Source: G020348385 sp964580235
Lineage (GTDB): Bacteria; Acidobacteriota; Aminicenantia; Aminicenantales; Aminicenantaceae
DNA length: 64,000 nucleotides
Assembly: GCA_964580235.1 (NCBI GenBank)
Contig: CAZOJY010000003.1
Location: 1-64,000, forward strand
Direction of reading: 5' to 3'
Shown in pieces: positions 40,306 to 50,300 of this stretch (its first letter is position 1; every line of letters starts with the position of its first letter). The notes under the pieces were generated by a model. That model was not told the origin of the DNA, made no database searches, and worked only from the letters and a program-made list of their open reading frames with translations. The translations under genes and the position numbers were made by a program.

Positions 40306-42660
40306 ATGAAACAGGAAACGGACTGCATTCTGGCATTTGTGGATAAGATAGTCGGCAAAATCGGCACACATGCCGGCGATGTTATCCCGATTCTCCATGC
40401 CGTCCAAAAGGAATTCAACTATCTTCCCGGATCTGCACTCCGGAGGGTTTGTGAAATCACGGATATAACGCCTGCCGCTATAACGGGCGTTTCGACTTTT
40501 TACTCCCAGTTCCGCCACAGCCCGATCGGAAAACACCTCATCCGTGTCTGTACCGGTACAGCCTGTCATGTCAAGGGATCTGAGCTTGTGTATGATTCCT
40601 TCTGCCGAGAACTGAATATTCCGGATGGCCTGGACACGGATCCGGAACTGCTGTTCACCGTGCAAAAAATTGCCTGCCTTGGCTGCTGCACCATAGCACC
40701 GGTCGTCCAGATTGACGACGTGACTTACGGGCATGTGAAAACGGATGGCGTTTCGCAGATTGTCCAGGATTTTCTCCGGCACAAAAGCCGTCAAGCAGCG
40801 AGAATCCAGGATCGAAAAATTCCTCATTTAGACGCAGGCGAGATCAAAATCGGGTTGGGATCCTGCTGTGTGGCCAGCGGAAGCAGCCGTGTGCAGCAGG
40901 CCCTGGAAGAGTCTTTGGCAGAAACCGGAATCAAAACTCAGGTGAAAAGAGTCGGATGTGTGGGAATGTGCCACCGAACGCCTCTTTTGGAGGTGAGTGT
41001 TCCGGATAGAGAACCCGTTCTTTATGACAGTGTCCGTCCGGAAGATGTAAGGCGCATCATACTCAGGCACTACAAACCCATAACCCTGCGCCAGCGGATT
41101 AAAAACGCTGCCTATAATTTTTTTGAAAATATTCTCGAGAATCCGCAGACCAACGGATTTTCGCGCCACCCCCTGCATGTGCGGGATCCGAACATTCAGG
41201 CCTTTCTGGGAAGACAGAAACACATCGCCACCGAACATGCCGGTCAAATCGATCCCCTTGATTTGACAGAATACCGGTCAAAGGAGGGCTTTGAAGCCTT
41301 AGCCCGCTGCCTTACGGAACTCTCTCCGGGAGTTGTGATCGATGTCATCAAAGCCAGCGGACTGCGGGGGAGGGGTGGAGCAGGATATCCTTCGGGGCAG
41401 AAATGGGAAGCCGTCCATCGAACTCAAGATGACACAAAGTATATTATCTGCAACGGAGACGAAGGAGACCCTGGAGCATTCATGGACCGGATGATTCTGG
41501 AATCCTATCCTTTTCGTGTTATCGAAGGGATGATCATTGCCGCTTACACGCTCGGCTCCCATGAGGGATATTTCTACATACGAGCGGAATACCCGCTTGC
41601 TGTCCACCGGGTGAGGGATGCGATCAGGCAGTGTGAGGAAGCAGGACTTTTAGGGAAAAATATTCTCGGGAAAGGATATTCTTTAAACCTGAACATTCTG
41701 GAGGGAGCCGGCGCATTTGTCTGTGGGGAAGAAACAGCGCTGATCGCTTCCCTGGAAGGGAAACGGGGAAATCCCAGTTATCGGCCGCCCTATCCTGCCC
41801 AAAAGGGGCTGTGGGGCCATTCGACTCTGGTCAGCAATTGTGAAACGTTTGCCACGGTGCCCTGGATTCTACGGAACGGGGCAGAAGCCTTTACGCAATT
41901 TGGGACAGAAAAGTGCCCTGGAACCAAAGTTTTTTCTTTGGCCGGAAAAATTGCCCGCGGCGGGCTGATTGAAGTTCCGATGGGGATCACGATTCAAGAA
42001 ATTGTCAGGGACATCGGGGGCGGGATCGAAAACGGGAGGCCGTTCAAGGCCGTCCAGATAGGCGGTCCTTCCGGCGGTTGTATCCCGGCCAGACTGGCCC
42101 ATACCCGAGTGGATTATGAAGATCTCACCAAGGTGGGCACAATGATGGGCTCAGGCGGTTTATTGGTGATGGATGATTCAGACTGTATGGTGGACATCGC
42201 CCGGTATTTTTTATCTTTTACGCAGAACCAGTCGTGCGGGAAATGCACATTCTGCCGCATAGGCACACGGCACATGCTTCGTATTCTCGAACGTCTGTGT
42301 GCCGGTGAGGGAAAAGAGGAAGATCTGGCGAAGCTTGAAGAAATAGCCGAGAAAACAAAACAGGGCAGTTTGTGCGGACTCGGGAAGACAGCCCCAAATC
42401 CTGTTCTTACCACGCTGAAATATTTCAGGGACGAATACGTAGCCCATTTGACTGGAACCTGTCCTGCCAAACGCTGCAAAGCCCTGATCACTTACACGAT
42501 TGATAAAACATGCATCGGCTGCACGGTCTGTGCCCAGAAATGTCCCGCAGGGGCGATTGCGATTGTTCCCTATCAAAGGCACATGATCGATCAATCCAGG
42601 TGTACAAAATGCGGAACCTGCATGCAGGTCTGCCCGACAGAATCGGTGAATCTAAGATGA
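40306..42660 (+). CDS. NuoE-NuoF-ferredoxin fusion, NADH-oxidising flavoprotein
   Basis: A 784-residue fusion. Residues about 1-155: NuoE/HndA thioredoxin-like [2Fe-2S] domain (CTGTACHVKG, CLGCCTIAP). About 170-260: a second thioredoxin-like [2Fe-2S] domain (GSCCVASG, VGCVGMCHRTP). About 320-720: NuoF/HydB with the FMN/NADH motifs GLRGRGGAGYPSGQKW and NGDEGDPGAFMDR and the N3-type cluster SCGKCTFCRIGT. C-terminus: two [4Fe-4S] motifs (CIGCTVCAQKCP, CTKCGTCMQVCP). This is the layout of NADH modules in bifurcating hydrogenases and Stn-type transhydrogenases. Its stop overlaps the next start (ATGA). Confidence 0.92.
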   Translation: MKQETDCILAFVDKIVGKIGTHAGDVIPILHAVQKEFNYLPGSALRRVCEITDITPAAITGVSTFYSQFRHSPIGKHLIRVCTGTACHVKGSELVYDSFCRELNIPDGLDTDPELLFTVQKIACLGCCTIAPVVQIDDVTYGHVKTDGVSQIVQDFLRHKSRQAARIQDRKIPHLDAGEIKIGLGSCCVASGSSRVQQALEESLAETGIKTQVKRVGCVGMCHRTPLLEVSVPDREPVLYDSVRPEDVRRIILRHYKPITLRQRIKNAAYNFFENILENPQTNGFSRHPLHVRDPNIQAFLGRQKHIATEHAGQIDPLDLTEYRSKEGFEALARCLTELSPGVVIDVIKASGLRGRGGAGYPSGQKWEAVHRTQDDTKYIICNGDEGDPGAFMDRMILESYPFRVIEGMIIAAYTLGSHEGYFYIRAEYPLAVHRVRDAIRQCEEAGLLGKNILGKGYSLNLNILEGAGAFVCGEETALIASLEGKRGNPSYRPPYPAQKGLWGHSTLVSNCETFATVPWILRNGAEAFTQFGTEKCPGTKVFSLAGKIARGGLIEVPMGITIQEIVRDIGGGIENGRPFKAVQIGGPSGGCIPARLAHTRVDYEDLTKVGTMMGSGGLLVMDDSDCMVDIARYFLSFTQNQSCGKCTFCRIGTRHMLRILERLCAGEGKEEDLAKLEEIAEKTKQGSLCGLGKTAPNPVLTTLKYFRDEYVAHLTGTCPAKRCKALITYTIDKTCIGCTVCAQKCPAGAIAIVPYQRHMIDQSRCTKCGTCMQVCPTESVNLR

Positions 42661-44258
42661 AGACTGTTCATATCACCATCAACAATCAGGATATCGTCAT
42701 TCCGGGCGACCAATCGATATTGGAGGCGGCCAAAAAGTTGGATATTCCGATTCCGACGCTGTGTTATTTAAATGGATATGAGCGGACAACGTCCTGCATG
42801 ATTTGTGTCGTTCATGAGGCCAACTCCGATCGCCTGCTCCCGGCATGTTCGGCCACTGTATCTGAAGGCATGCAGATCGCGACCGAAAATGAAAGAGTCC
42901 GGGAAGCCCGGAAAGATGCCCTGGATTTTTTGTTGAGCGAGCATGCCGGAGATTGTGAGGCCCCCTGCCGTCGGGCCTGCCCCGCCCATATGAACATCCC
43001 GCTCATGATCCGCCAGATTGGAGAAGGCCGGTTGGAGGATGCAATCCATACCATAAAAAAGCATATCGCCCTTCCTGCAGTTCTGGGCCGCATCTGTCCG
43101 GCTCCGTGTGAAAAGGGATGCCATCGCAGGTTTTATGACGACCCGGTTTCAATCTGTTTGTTAAAAAGATATGCAGCCGATGTTGATCTGTCGAAAAAAT
43201 CTCCTTATCGCCCGGTCCAAAAAAAAGATTCCGGGAAAAAAGTTGCCGTAATCGGTACAGGACCGACAGGCTTATCTGCGGCCTACTATCTTCTGCAAAA
43301 CGGTCATGCCTGCGATATTTATGACAAAAACCCGGAGCCGGGCGGCATGCTCAGATATGGAGTTGCTGATGAGGAGCTTCCCAAATCCGTCCTCGATCTG
43401 GAGATTGAACGGATCGCCGAATTGGGAGCCACGTTTCTGATGGAGCGTTCGTTTAGCAAGGATTTTGGATGGGATGATTTACATAAAGCCTATGATGCTG
43501 TCATCCTGGCCGTCGGAAAAATAAATCCTCCCATGTTTGAGGAATCGGGAATGACCCTTACCCCCCGCGGCATCTTAATCGACAGAAAAACGTATCAAAC
43601 GGCTTTGCCGGGATTTTTTGCCGGAGGGAATGCTGTATCGGAATCGCGCATGGCCATCCGCGCAGCAGCCCATGGCAGAAGTATGGCTTTAGCGGTGAGC
43701 CAATTCTTAGCCCATAAAAAAGTGACAGGGATTCTCCGGCGGTTCCAATCGATGCTTGGGAAAACTCGGGATGATGAAGTTCGTGAATTCTTGAAGGAAG
43801 CGCAAGAAGAGGAGAGGATCATTCCGGCCGGATTTAAAAAGGGATATGCGGACAGAGAGGCCGTCAGAGAATCCACCCGGTGTTTCGGATGTGACTGCCG
43901 GAAAGCCGATTTCTGCAAACTGCGCCTGTATTCGGAAAAATACCATGCCGACCAGCGCCGTTTCACGCATTCGGAAAGAAAAAAGTTACAAAAAAACATT
44001 CAACATGACCTGGTCGTTTACGAACCAGGAAAGTGCATCAAGTGCGGATTGTGCGTCCGAATCACCAAAAAATCTGGCGAAAAATTCGGATTGACGTTTG
44101 TCGCCCGAGGGTTCGATATTCGTGTTGCAACCCCTTTTGATGTCCCGCTTGGCCAGGGTTTAGAAAAGGTGGCTGGAGAATGTGTCCTGTCCTGTCCCAC
44201 TGGGGCACTCTCCTGGAAAGACAGGGGAAAAACTGAAGGTGTCAGCCCCAACGGATAA
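42657..44258 (+). CDS. 2Fe-2S / GltD-like flavoprotein lacking the NAD(P)H domain
   Basis: A 533-residue protein: NuoG-like [2Fe-2S] domain (CYLNGYERTTSCMICVVH...ACSATV), GltD-type [4Fe-4S] motifs (CEAPCRRACPAHMNIP, CPAPCEKGC), an FAD Rossmann site (VAVIGTGPTGLSAAYYL) and a C-terminal Fe-S region (CFGCDCRKADFC, CIKCGLCVR, CVLSCPTG). Compared with the GltD-like half of the 11821 protein, the GGGN-type NAD(P)H domain is absent: the chain passes from YDAVILAVGK to LPGFFAGGNAV in about 40 residues. It probably takes electrons from the NuoF-like partner rather than from NADPH. Confidence 0.87.
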   Translation: MKTVHITINNQDIVIPGDQSILEAAKKLDIPIPTLCYLNGYERTTSCMICVVHEANSDRLLPACSATVSEGMQIATENERVREARKDALDFLLSEHAGDCEAPCRRACPAHMNIPLMIRQIGEGRLEDAIHTIKKHIALPAVLGRICPAPCEKGCHRRFYDDPVSICLLKRYAADVDLSKKSPYRPVQKKDSGKKVAVIGTGPTGLSAAYYLLQNGHACDIYDKNPEPGGMLRYGVADEELPKSVLDLEIERIAELGATFLMERSFSKDFGWDDLHKAYDAVILAVGKINPPMFEESGMTLTPRGILIDRKTYQTALPGFFAGGNAVSESRMAIRAAAHGRSMALAVSQFLAHKKVTGILRRFQSMLGKTRDDEVREFLKEAQEEERIIPAGFKKGYADREAVRESTRCFGCDCRKADFCKLRLYSEKYHADQRRFTHSERKKLQKNIQHDLVVYEPGKCIKCGLCVRITKKSGEKFGLTFVARGFDIRVATPFDVPLGQGLEKVAGECVLSCPTGALSWKDRGKTEGVSPNG

Positions 44259-44262
44259 GGCG

Positions 44263-45423
44263 ATGCAAAAATTGCGATTTATTTCACTGTTCTTAATCAT
44301 TTCCCTTATTCTTTTCTCCTGCACAAAGAAAGAGGGTGAAAAAAACAGTCCGGATGTCGATCAGGTGAATTGGCCCATTTTTCGCGGGGATCCAACGCTG
44401 TCAGGGACAGCGGAAAATGAACTTCCGGATGATCCCGTGTTATTGTGGTCCTTCATGACTGAGTCCTGGATAATCGGGTCGCCGGTTTTAGGAATGGGAT
44501 GTGTTTTTATAGGTTCGTCGGATGGAAAGGTGTATTCGATAAAATTGTCCGATGGAAAAGAAGTCTGGGAGTTTAATACCGGAGATGATATCGAAGCCTC
44601 GCCTCTTCTGCTGAATAAAAATATCTATGTGGGCAATCTGAGTGGAGAATTGTATTGTCTGAGTGCGGATTCGGGAGAAGTTCGATGGAAATACGAATGC
44701 GAAAGCTCTATCTATGGCTCGACCAATTGGGTCATGAATCCACAAACTCAGAAACCTTGGATATTGGTTGGAAGTTATGACAACAGGTTGTACTGCTTGG
44801 ACGCGGGTACTGGCAAGCTGAATTGGTCGTATGAAACTGATAACTATATCAACGGAGCCCCTGCCACGGATGGCGTTCATGTCGTATTCGGCGGATGTGA
44901 TGAAATGCTTCACATATTGTCTGTTTTGGATGGAAAAAAAATCGGGGAGGTTTGGGCAGGCTCTTACATCCCCGGTTCAGCAGCTCTAGTGGATGGCAAA
45001 GCCTATCTCGGCCAGTATGATAACAAATTGATTTGTGTCGACAGGAAACGGAAAACGATAGACTGGGAGTACCAGGACAAGGATAATCCGGATTCATTCT
45101 TTTCTTCTCCTGCCGTGGGAAAAGACCGCGTTCTCATCGGATCGCGGAATGATTATTTGCACTGTGTGGACAGAAAAACCGGAAAAAAAATTTGGGTTTT
45201 TCGAACTCATGACGATATCGACAGCTCACCTGTCATTGCCGGCGAGAAGGCTGTTGTGGGATCATTGGATGGAAGATTATATATTGTCGATATGGCGACA
45301 GGCAAAGAGCTCTGGTCTTACGAGATCGGAGCACCTCTCTTTAGCTGTCCTGCTGTGGATGGGGGATTTATTGTTATCGGTGCGGATGATGGACGGATTT
45401 ATACCTTTGGAGAAAAAAAATGA
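44263..45423 (+). CDS. PQQ-like beta-propeller lipoprotein
   Basis: A 386-residue lipoprotein: signal with lipobox (ISLFLIISLILFSC), the NWPIFRGD motif and regular PQQ-like blades (IKLSDGKEVWEFNTGDDIEA, LSADSGEVRWKYE, LDAGTGKLNWSYE, VDRKTGKKIWVFR). The layout resembles BamB. The start at 44263 has GATAAGG upstream; it overlaps the glycosyltransferase gene by ATGA. Probably anchored in the envelope with the other propellers; function unknown. Confidence 0.85.
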   Translation: MQKLRFISLFLIISLILFSCTKKEGEKNSPDVDQVNWPIFRGDPTLSGTAENELPDDPVLLWSFMTESWIIGSPVLGMGCVFIGSSDGKVYSIKLSDGKEVWEFNTGDDIEASPLLLNKNIYVGNLSGELYCLSADSGEVRWKYECESSIYGSTNWVMNPQTQKPWILVGSYDNRLYCLDAGTGKLNWSYETDNYINGAPATDGVHVVFGGCDEMLHILSVLDGKKIGEVWAGSYIPGSAALVDGKAYLGQYDNKLICVDRKRKTIDWEYQDKDNPDSFFSSPAVGKDRVLIGSRNDYLHCVDRKTGKKIWVFRTHDDIDSSPVIAGEKAVVGSLDGRLYIVDMATGKELWSYEIGAPLFSCPAVDGGFIVIGADDGRIYTFGEKK

Positions 45424-46706
45424 AGATTGCCTATGTGACTCCAGGTCATGGTTTGCAGTTCTACTGTCAGAATTGCTTTCGAGATACCGCTTTGCTCAAG
45501 TCCTTTTCCGCGCTTGGGCATGAGGTCGTACAAGTCCCCCTGTACCTGCCATCTGGGTTGAAAGCGGGTCCAAATGTTGCTGCCACGCCGGTATTTTATG
45601 GCGCTGTCAATATCTATCTCAAAGAAAAACTGTCTCTCTATAGACATGCCCCTGAATGGATGGAGCGTATTTTCGATTCTCCTGTCCTACTGCATCTGGC
45701 AGCGAAAAAATCAGGCTCAACGCGCCCCACAGGGCTGGAGGAGATGACGATATCCATGCTGGAAGGAGAAAAAGGGCATCAGGCATCTGAACTGGACCAT
45801 CTCATCCACTTCCTCAAAAATGAGGTGGCTCCGGACGTTGTTCATCTCTCGAATGCCCTGCTGCTCGGTTTGGCCCGCAGGCTTAAGAGCGACCTGGGGG
45901 CGGGTGTGGTTGTTTCCCTCCAGGATGAGAATGAATGGGTGGATTTGATGACCGAAAAATACCAGAATCAGGTCTGGAGTTTGATGGCTGAAAAAGCCGG
46001 GGATGTTGACTTCTTTGTGACGACCAGTCAATATTATTCTACAAAATCCCAAAAGCAGATGAATTTGGCTCAGGAGAAGATAAAAGTGATTCATGGTGGG
46101 ATCGATCTTACAGGATATGAAAAATCGGCCCTTCCTTTCGATCCCCCCGTCATCGGATATATGTGTCGGATGTCAGAATATTTTGGGCTGGGAATCGTGT
46201 TTGACGCATTTTTGGAATTGAAAAAAGATAACCGGTTTCGGGATCTGCGTCTGCATATGACAGGCGGTTATACCGGCGATGACAAACCATTTTTGAACAG
46301 TCAGATGAAAAGGATATCAGAACATGGATATGCTGATGACGTAATAGTGTTCAAAGATTTCTGTAAAGATAGCCGCGTAAAGTTCCTCAAATCTCTGACT
46401 TTGCTTTCGGTCCCGGTTCCCACTGGAGAGGCCTTTGGCGCGTATCAAGTTGAGGCTTTAGCTGCTGGAGTCCCTGTCGTTCAGCCGAATGTGGGGTCTT
46501 ATCCGGAGTTTAGCGCAATGACCCGCGGGAGCCTCATCTATGAACCGAATACGGGGGATAAACTTGCCTATGCCGTGGCCTCCATCATCTCAGATCCGGA
46601 TAAACTCAGGAAAATGGGTGATCAGGGGAGGAAGGTCGTAATGGAGAATTTTTCTATAGATCAAATGGCAAAAAATATGGCTAGGATTTATAATGATGTT
46701 GCTTGA
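45420..46706 (+). CDS. glycosyltransferase, GT4-like
   Basis: A 428-residue GT-B glycosyltransferase. The N-terminal Rossmann half begins MKIAYVTPGHGLQFYCQNCFRDTALLKSFSALGHEV; the C-terminal half carries the nucleotide-sugar motif GEAFGAYQVEALAAGVPVVQ (E-x7-E). The acceptor is unknown. It overlaps its neighbours on both sides (a propeller and an ABC ATPase), which ties glycosylation to export or envelope assembly. It might glycosylate one of the exported proteins or make a lipid-linked sugar; that is inference. Confidence 0.87.
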   Translation: MKIAYVTPGHGLQFYCQNCFRDTALLKSFSALGHEVVQVPLYLPSGLKAGPNVAATPVFYGAVNIYLKEKLSLYRHAPEWMERIFDSPVLLHLAAKKSGSTRPTGLEEMTISMLEGEKGHQASELDHLIHFLKNEVAPDVVHLSNALLLGLARRLKSDLGAGVVVSLQDENEWVDLMTEKYQNQVWSLMAEKAGDVDFFVTTSQYYSTKSQKQMNLAQEKIKVIHGGIDLTGYEKSALPFDPPVIGYMCRMSEYFGLGIVFDAFLELKKDNRFRDLRLHMTGGYTGDDKPFLNSQMKRISEHGYADDVIVFKDFCKDSRVKFLKSLTLLSVPVPTGEAFGAYQVEALAAGVPVVQPNVGSYPEFSAMTRGSLIYEPNTGDKLAYAVASIISDPDKLRKMGDQGRKVVMENFSIDQMAKNMARIYNDVA

Positions 46707-47388
46707 ACTGCAAAATATTGTAAAAAAATTTGAGATCCCGTCCGGCCAAACACACACAACCGTCCTCAATGACATCTCGCTTCTTGTCAACTCGGGTGAA
46801 TCGGTGGCTGTGGTAGGACCGTCGGGATCAGGGAAAAGCACCCTGTTGAACATCATGGGGGCGCTGGATAAACCGACCTCCGGCAGTGTGATGTTTCTAG
46901 GGAAAAATCTGGCGGAATGTAAAGATGCGGAACTTTCCCGAATCCGGAATAGAGAGATCGGTTTTGTGTTCCAACTTCATCATCTGCTGCCCCAGTGCAC
47001 AGCTTTGGAAAATGTTTTGATCCCCACGATTCCTTTCAGACATAAAAAAGAAAATGACGATGTGAAGAACCGGGCAAAAAAATTGCTGGAGAGAATTGGC
47101 CTTGAAAAGCGCATGGATTATTTTCCGGCACAACTGTCCGGGGGAGAGATGCAGCGGGTGGCCGTTGTCAGGGCTCTGATAAACAGGCCGAAGCTAATCC
47201 TGGCGGATGAGCCGACAGGCTCGCTCGATCGCGAATCCTCCGAAAATCTTGGCCGTCTCATGGTAGAAATGAACAAAGAAGAGAAGACCACTTTGATTGT
47301 GGTCACCCATTCATTTGATTTTGCCAGGCTTATGGAAAGGATTTTAAAACTCCAAGATGGAAAATTGGAAAACTATGTGATCCCATGA
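46693..47388 (+). CDS. ABC transporter ATP-binding protein, LolD/MacB type
   Basis: A 231-residue ABC ATPase with Walker A GPSGSGKST, signature LSGGEMQRVAVVRAL, Walker B LILADEPTGSLD and H-loop VTHSFD. The form matches the LolD/FtsE/MacB class, which works with FtsX-type permeases in mechanotransmission or lipoprotein release. It overlaps the permease gene by ATGA and so forms a pair with it. Confidence 0.93.
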   Translation: MMLLELQNIVKKFEIPSGQTHTTVLNDISLLVNSGESVAVVGPSGSGKSTLLNIMGALDKPTSGSVMFLGKNLAECKDAELSRIRNREIGFVFQLHHLLPQCTALENVLIPTIPFRHKKENDDVKNRAKKLLERIGLEKRMDYFPAQLSGGEMQRVAVVRALINRPKLILADEPTGSLDRESSENLGRLMVEMNKEEKTTLIVVTHSFDFARLMERILKLQDGKLENYVIP

Positions 47389-50300
47389 ATCTTGGAAAAT
47401 TTTGCATCCGCAGTTTGGCATTTTATCGGAAAACACATGTCTGGGTTGTTCTGGGGACGATGGCAAGCACGGCCGTACTGGTCGGCGCTCTGGTTATCGG
47501 CGATTCTGTTCGGCAAAGCCTTGAAAAGATTGTTTTTGACAGGCTTGGGAAAACAGAGTTCGCCCTTTCCTCGGGGGACCGTTTTTTCCGATCCAGAATG
47601 GCAGATGATCTTGCGGTATCCCTGAATACGGCTGTTGCGCCTCTCCTGCAGACGAGAGGAATAGCCATCGCCAGCGGCGGAAAGAGCAGGGCCAATAACG
47701 TTCAGGTTGTCGGTGTGGATACCCGTTTTGGGCAGATCGGCGGAGCAAAGGACCTCTACGGCCAGATGGCTCCGGGTGAAGCCATCATCAACCGCCCTTT
47801 GGCTTTGCGTCTGGGCATTGGGGAAAATGATGAGGTACTCCTGCGCATGAAAAAACTGGATGTCCTGCCAAAAGATGCCCCTCTCTCCTTAGATTCCGAT
47901 TCTGCGGTAGCGCGGCGTTTTACTGTTAAAAGGGTGGCGTCGGATGGGGAGTTCGGGAGGTTTAATCTCCGAGCTGACCAGCTTGCACCCCTCACCGCTT
48001 TTATTTCCCTCCCTTATTTAGCAAAAGAAATGGGCTTTGGGGGAAGGGCCAATGTTCTTCTTGTCTCAAATAGGTCAGAAGCGCCTCTGGATATCCCGGA
48101 GTTGCGCGAGGCGCTCAAACAGGCCTGGACTCTAGCCGATGGCGGCTTCGAACTGACCGATATTCCAGACAGGAATGTTGTCGAGCTCCAATCGGCCAGA
48201 ATCTTCCTCGATCCTCCTGTTGTCGATGCTTCCATGAAAATTGGCGGTGCGGCCCAGCCCATATTGACCTATTTTGTTAATGAACTACGGCATGGCAGCA
48301 GATCTACTCCTTATTCTTTTGTTTCCTCCCCGGGGTCACCCTTAGTTTCATCCCGCATGAAGGATGATGATATCATTATCAATGCTTGGCTTGCCGAAGA
48401 TTTAGATGCAGGGGTCGGGGATCAGATCCATCTGACCTATTATGTCCTGGATTCAGGGCGGAAATTGCGGGAAAAAAGTTCTGATTTCAGCGTTAAAAAT
48501 GTTGTGCCTCTGGAAGGCATGTATGCCGACAGAGATTTGCTGCCGAATTTTCCTGGATTATCCGGCGCAGAGAACTGCCGGGACTGGGATCCAGGGATCC
48601 CGGTAGATTTGAATAAAATCCGGGACAAAGATGAGGATTATTGGGACGCTTTCAGAGGAACCCCCAAAGCGTTTGTGACTCTGAATGCGGCCCAGAGCAT
48701 GTGGGCCAACCGATTCGGAAGTTTAACGGCAGTCCGGTTTGCCGGATTGAAGATTGATGATGTTGAGAATGCCATAAAAAATGCTCTGGATCCTGCCAGT
48801 CTCGGGTTTGTCTTCCAGGAGGTTAAGAAAGAAGGGCTCAGGGCAAGTTCGCAGTCGGTAAATTTTTCTCAACTTTTCATGGGATTAAGTTTTTTTATTG
48901 TCGTTGCCGCCCTGTTGCTGACGGGTCTGCTGTTTGTTTTCAACACAGAAAATCGATCTGAAGAAAACGGATTGTTATTGGCACTGGGGTTCTCCAGAAA
49001 AGCGGTGAAATGGATGGTTCTCCGCGAAGGGGCCGTGCTTGTTATGATCGGCAGCATGTTGGGAGGCATTGGAGGAGTCCTGTATAACTTTCTCATCTTG
49101 AGTGCGTTAAAAACTGTCTGGCGTGGGGCGGTGGGCACCTCTGCACTCCATATTCATCTCCAAATAACCTCACTGGTTTTGGGCGTGTCGGCAGGTATTG
49201 TTGTCGCCTTTTTTAGCATATGGCTGGTGACGCAGAGACACATTCATCAGCCTATCACGGGCCTGCAGAGAGGACTTGCAAAAATCGAAACAATCGGAAC
49301 AAAAAAGCCCCGAACCAGCCTGCTCGTCGGCATTTCGTGCCTGACCGCAATCTCGATTATCCTGGTCATCGCAGATTTTGGCAGAGGAACCCAGGCTTTT
49401 GCTTTTTTCTTTTCGGCTGGTTTTCTGTTTCTTATCGGAGGAATGGCTTTTATAAATGTTGGACTTTATCATCTGGGGAAAAAAACGGAAAAAGTTCGGT
49501 TGAACATCTTCAACATCGGCTTCCGAAATACAATGAGAAAACGCACACGGAGCATCACTCTTGTGGGGCTTCTGGCCTGCGGCCTTTTCATTGTGTTTAC
49601 GGTTGGGGCCAACCGCCTGAATGCCCTTAAAGATGCAGAGAGAAGGGACTCGGGCACAGGAGGATTTGCTCTCTATGGTGAAAGCTCAATTCCGGTCCTG
49701 TATGATCTCAACTCCCAAAAAGGAAAAACGTTTTACGGATTGGATGCGAAAGGACTGGAAGATGTGAGTTTTGTCCAATTTCGAATAAAGGAAGGAGACG
49801 ATGCCAGCTGTTTGAATCTTAATCGTGTCTCCAACCCGCAGCTGATCGGGGCTAACCCAGAGGAACTTTCCAAGAGAAATGCCTTTACGTTCGCCGCTAT
49901 GACGAAGGATGTCGATCCAAATAATCCCTGGATGGTTTTAGCAAAAAATTTACCCGATGGCACAATCCCGGCTGTGGCCGATTTAACCGTTATCATGTGG
50001 GGGCTTGGAAAAGCCGTGGGGGATACGCTGACTTACATGGATGAAAAAGGAGAAGCGTTCGATTGCAAATTGGTTGGGGGATTGGCCAATTCCATTTTTC
50101 AGGGGAACCTCATCATCTCTGAAAAAACACTCATTCATAAGTACCCCTCCTCGGGGGGATATGGACTCTTTCTCGTTGATGCTCCTCCAGAGAGGGCGGC
50201 AGATGTTTCCAAAAGTCTAACCTGGGCCCTGCTAGACCAGGGCCCGGACTTGATGCCGGCATCCACCCGTCTGGCCGAGTTCAACACGGTACAAAACACT

